From assembly GCA_002454125.1 (NCBI GenBank), contig DKII01000104.1, positions 1-9,409 of the forward strand: a DNA stretch of 9,409 bases. The letters run 5' to 3'. The first letter of the stretch is position 1, and the number at the start of each line of letters is the position of its first letter. Under the pieces are notes generated by a model. The model ran no database searches. It was given only the letters and a program-made list of their open reading frames with translations, and was not told the DNA's origin. The translations under genes were made by a program, and so were the position numbers. The stretch comes from Novosphingobium sp. UBA6722. Its GTDB lineage: Bacteria > Pseudomonadota > Alphaproteobacteria > Sphingomonadales > Sphingomonadaceae. This document shows, piece after piece, positions 7,237-9,409 of the stretch.

Positions 7237-8460
7237 TCAGGCCCAGGCCTGCATTTCCTTTTCGAGGTTCTCGACGATTGCCTCGAAGAAGCCTTCGGTG
7301 GTCAGCCACGGCTGGTTGGGGCCGATCAGGATCGCAAGGTCCTTGGTCATCTTGCCGCTTTCGACGGTTTCGATGCAGACCCGCTCCAGCGTTTCGGCAA
7401 ACTTCACCACATCGGGCGTGTTGTCGAACTTGCCGCGATAGATCAGGCCGCGGGTCCAGGCGAAGATGCTGGCGATCGGGTTGGTGCTGGTCGCCTTGCC
7501 CTGCTGGTGCTGGCGATAGTGACGGGTGACGGTGCCGTGCGCGGCTTCGGCTTCCACGGTCTTGCCGTCGGGCGAGAGCAGGACCGAGGTCATGAGGCCG
7601 AGCGAGCCAAAGCCCTGCGCCACCTGGTCCGACTGGACGTCGCCGTCATAATTCTTGCACGCCCACACGAATTCGCCGCTCCACTTGAGCGCCGAGGCGA
7701 CCATGTCGTCGATCAGGCGATGCTCATAGACGATGCCGGCGTCCTTGAACTTCTGCGCGAAGCCCTCGGTCTCGAACACTTCCTGGAACAGATCCTTGAA
7801 GCGGCCGTCATAGGCCTTGAGGATGGTGTTCTTGGTCGAGAGGTAGACCGGCCAGCCGAGGCCAAGGCCATAGTTCAGCGAGGCGCGGGCGAAATCGCGG
7901 ATCGAATCGTCCAGGTTGTACATCGCCATGGCAACGCCGGCGCTGGGGAACTTGAACACTTCGAGGTCGATGGTCTGGCCATCCTCACCGTCGAAGACCA
8001 GGCGCAGCGTGCCCGGACCCGGGATCAGCGTGTCAGTGGCGCGGTACTGGTCGCCAAAGGCGTGACGGCCGACCACGATCGGGTCGGTCCAGCCCGGGAT
8101 CAGGCGCGGCACGTTCTGGATCACGATCGGTTCGCGGAACACCACGCCGCCCAGGATGTTGCGGATAGTGCCGTTCGGGCTCTTCCACATCTTCTTGAGC
8201 TTGAATTCCTCAACGCGGGCCTCGTCCGGCGTGATCGTCGCGCACTTCACGGCCACGCCGTACTGCTTGGTGGCGTTGGCGGCATCGACGGTGATCTGGT
8301 CGTTGGTCTCGTCGCGCTTTTCGACCGAGAGGTCGTAATACTTCAGGTCGATATCGAGGTAAGGCAGGATCAGCCGTTCGCGGATCCACTGCCAGATGAT
8401 GCGGGTCATCTCATCGCCGTCCATTTCGACGACAGGGTTGGTTACCTTGATCTTGGCCAT
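7237..8460 (-). CDS. icd: NADP-dependent isocitrate dehydrogenase (eukaryote-like homodimeric type)
   Basis: Oxidatively decarboxylates isocitrate to 2-oxoglutarate with NADP+ and Mg2+/Mn2+ in the TCA cycle (cytoplasm). The product is 407 aa and resembles human IDH1 (414 aa) throughout, rather than the E. coli Icd type. Substrate-binding residues are visible: SPNGTIR (94-100), R109 in VVFRE, and R132 in GRHAFGDQYRATD. Metal ligands are D251 in HRLIDDM, and D274 and D278 in YDGDVQSD. NADP+ 2'-phosphate determinants R313 and H314 are in GTVTRHYR. NPIASIFAWTRGL (327-339) is a subfamily signature. I chose ATG 8460 because the protein then starts MAKIKVTNPVVEMDGDEMTR, the usual start in this family. 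An in-frame GTG at 8478 would add six residues. A strong terminator follows the gene, so the antiporter downstream is probably a separate transcript. Confidence 0.97.
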   Translation of the reverse strand: MAKIKVTNPVVEMDGDEMTRIIWQWIRERLILPYLDIDLKYYDLSVEKRDETNDQITVDAANATKQYGVAVKCATITPDEARVEEFKLKKMWKSPNGTIRNILGGVVFREPIVIQNVPRLIPGWTDPIVVGRHAFGDQYRATDTLIPGPGTLRLVFDGEDGQTIDLEVFKFPSAGVAMAMYNLDDSIRDFARASLNYGLGLGWPVYLSTKNTILKAYDGRFKDLFQEVFETEGFAQKFKDAGIVYEHRLIDDMVASALKWSGEFVWACKNYDGDVQSDQVAQGFGSLGLMTSVLLSPDGKTVEAEAAHGTVTRHYRQHQQGKATSTNPIASIFAWTRGLIYRGKFDNTPDVVKFAETLERVCIETVESGKMTKDLAILIGPNQPWLTTEGFFEAIVENLEKEMQAWA

Positions 8461-8507
8461 CGCGGGTTCGTCTTTCACTGGGGAGTTAGCGGAAAATCAG
8501 GCGATCC

Positions 8508-8534
8508 CTTAGCAGAGGCGGCGCGTGGCGCAAG
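8508..8534 (-). promoter_or_regulatory. Candidate icd promoter
   Basis: Read on the minus strand, CTTGCG (8534-8529) is followed after 15 bases by GCTAAG (8513-8508), similar to the pairs before the methyltransferase and alaS genes. GCTAA resembles the GCTANAWC -10 element described for alphaproteobacterial housekeeping promoters (Caulobacter). The leader to ATG 8460 would be about 40 bases. A second GCTAAC nearer the gene lacks a convincing -35 partner. Confidence 0.4.
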
Positions 8535-8562
8535 TAAGGGCTGGACCTCGCGCGTCTGGCGC

Positions 8563-8580
8563 TTTAATCGTCCGGTTAAA
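8563..8580. promoter_or_regulatory. Inverted repeat in icd/crotonase divergent region, possible operator
   Basis: TTTAA (8563-8567) and TTAAA (8576-8580) are inverted arms around an 8-base GC-rich centre, an AT-rich dyad in an otherwise GC-rich intergenic region. It lies 25 bases before the crotonase ATG. That is close enough to be an operator or part of a -10 region for that gene. No regulator can be named from the sequence. Confidence 0.3.
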
Positions 8581-8604
8581 CACCTGGCGAGAGGATCCAG
8601 ACTC

Positions 8605-9372
8605 ATGAGCGAAGCCCCCGAAGTCCTTACCGAAGTCCGCGATGGCGTGCTGATCGTCACGATGAACCGGCCCGAGGCCAAGAATGCAATGAACAAGGCC
8701 CAGGCCGAAGGCATCAGCGCGGCAATGGATCGGCTTGAGGCCGAGAACGACCTGCGCTGCGCCGTGCTGACCGGTGCGGGCGGCACCTTCTGCTCCGGCA
8801 TGGACCTCAAGGGCTTCCTGCGCGGCGAGCGTCCCAGCATCGAAGGCCGCGGTTTTGGCGGCCTGACCGAATGGACCCCGAAGAAGCCGGTCATCGCCGC
8901 GGTTGACGGCTTTGCCCTGGCCGGCGGCATGGAACTGGCGCTCTCGTGCGACCTGATCGTCGCCAGCGCGGCCTCGAAGTTCGGCATTCCTGAAGCCAAG
9001 CGCGGCCTCGCGGCTGCGGCTGGCGGCCTGATCAAGCTGCCGCGCCAGATCCCGCCGCGGATCGCGATGGAACTGGCCCTGACCGGCGATTTCATCGATG
9101 CGGCGCGCGCCTATGAGCTGGGCTTCGTCAACCGCGTGGTCGAAGGGCCCTCGCTCCCCGCCGCGCTCGAGCTTGCCGCCCGCGTTGCCGAGAACGGCCC
9201 GCTGGCCCTGATCGCCTCTAAGGCGATCATCCGCGATTCGCACACCTGGAGCAACGAAGAGATGTGGCAGAAGCAGGCCGCCTATATCGCGCCGGTCTTC
9301 ACCAGCGCCGACGCCCGCGAAGGCGCCGCTGCCTTTGCCGAAAAGCGCAAGCCGAACTGGCAGGGCAAGTAA
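8605..9372 (+). CDS. Crotonase / enoyl-CoA hydratase family protein
   Basis: A crotonase-fold enzyme of 255 aa acting on acyl-CoA thioesters in the cytoplasm, most likely an enoyl-CoA hydratase. The two oxyanion-hole segments are TFCSGMDLKGF (61-71) and GFALAGGMELAL (102-113). Both catalytic glutamates of hydratases are kept: E110 (rat mitochondrial hydratase E144 equivalent, in AGGMELALSCDL) and E130 (E164 equivalent, in FGIPEAKRGL). This supports hydratase activity over crotonase relatives lacking one of them. The C terminus has the usual trimerisation-region helices and ends EKRKPNWQGK. ATG 8605 has a clear Shine-Dalgarno GAGAGGA at 8589-8595. The frame stays open upstream through the antisense of icd, but that extension is not coding. 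The gene is divergent from icd and no other beta-oxidation gene is in view, so the substrate chain length and pathway are unknown. Confidence 0.93.
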   Translation: MSEAPEVLTEVRDGVLIVTMNRPEAKNAMNKAQAEGISAAMDRLEAENDLRCAVLTGAGGTFCSGMDLKGFLRGERPSIEGRGFGGLTEWTPKKPVIAAVDGFALAGGMELALSCDLIVASAASKFGIPEAKRGLAAAAGGLIKLPRQIPPRIAMELALTGDFIDAARAYELGFVNRVVEGPSLPAALELAARVAENGPLALIASKAIIRDSHTWSNEEMWQKQAAYIAPVFTSADAREGAAAFAEKRKPNWQGK

Positions 9373-9396
9373 GGTTCTTTACCAGCCTTGAAAACG

Positions 9397-9409
9397 AAAA
9401 AGCCCCCGG
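9397..9409 (+). terminator. Probable left half of a terminator, cut by the window edge
   Basis: AAAAAGCCCCCGG ends the window 25 bases after the crotonase stop. It looks like the A-run and left stem of an intrinsic terminator, like the one after icd. The pairing arm would lie outside, so this is an inference. Confidence 0.45.

Noticed and set aside
8461..8478. GTG 8478 as the icd start.
   Set aside because: It would add MKDEPA before the family's usual MAKIKV start, and no Shine-Dalgarno precedes it. It cannot be fully excluded, as ATG 8460 also lacks a strong one.
7216..8604. Upstream extension of the crotonase frame (open from 7216).
   Set aside because: It runs antisense through the whole of icd. 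The family homology begins just after ATG 8605, which has a good Shine-Dalgarno.

Overview
This is a GC-rich chromosomal window with the gene content and protein sequences of an alphaproteobacterium, most likely a sphingomonad (Sphingomonadales/Erythrobacter-like). That placement rests on remembered family similarity and on recA, alaS and icd lying close together. It was not tested by a search. The window is compact and housekeeping in character. No gap between genes exceeds about 150 bases, and I see no IS element, CRISPR array, tRNA, rRNA or other mark of mobile DNA.

Layout, left to right. The 3' four-fifths of recA (plus strand) enters from the left edge and ends in two back-to-back perfect hairpins. 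Next come two accessory metabolic genes on the plus strand: a ureohydrolase that closely resembles plant-type arginases, and a class I SAM-dependent methyltransferase of unknown substrate. The full alanyl-tRNA synthetase gene alaS follows, also on plus. It meets a KefB/KefC-like cation:proton antiporter gene tail to tail on the minus strand, and their stop codons overlap. Upstream of the antiporter on the minus strand is the NADP-dependent isocitrate dehydrogenase gene icd, separated from it by a strong, probably bidirectional terminator. A 144-bp divergent intergenic region then leads to a plus-strand crotonase/enoyl-CoA hydratase gene. The last bases appear to be the left half of that gene's terminator.

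Function. The genes do not form one pathway. recA (recombination, SOS), alaS (translation) and icd (TCA cycle) are core genes. The arginase-like enzyme would act in arginine or other guanidino-compound catabolism. The antiporter would act in K+/H+ homeostasis at the inner membrane, and the crotonase in acyl-CoA metabolism.

Hunt result. I do not find an undescribed multi-gene system. The points most worth a second look are the plant-type arginase homologue next to recA, the tandem hairpins after recA, the alaS/antiporter CTAA stop overlap, and a repeated promoter-like spacing (CTTGC, about 16 bases, then CTA) before the methyltransferase, alaS and icd. In the first two of these the element lies so close to the start codon that leaderless mRNAs are possible.
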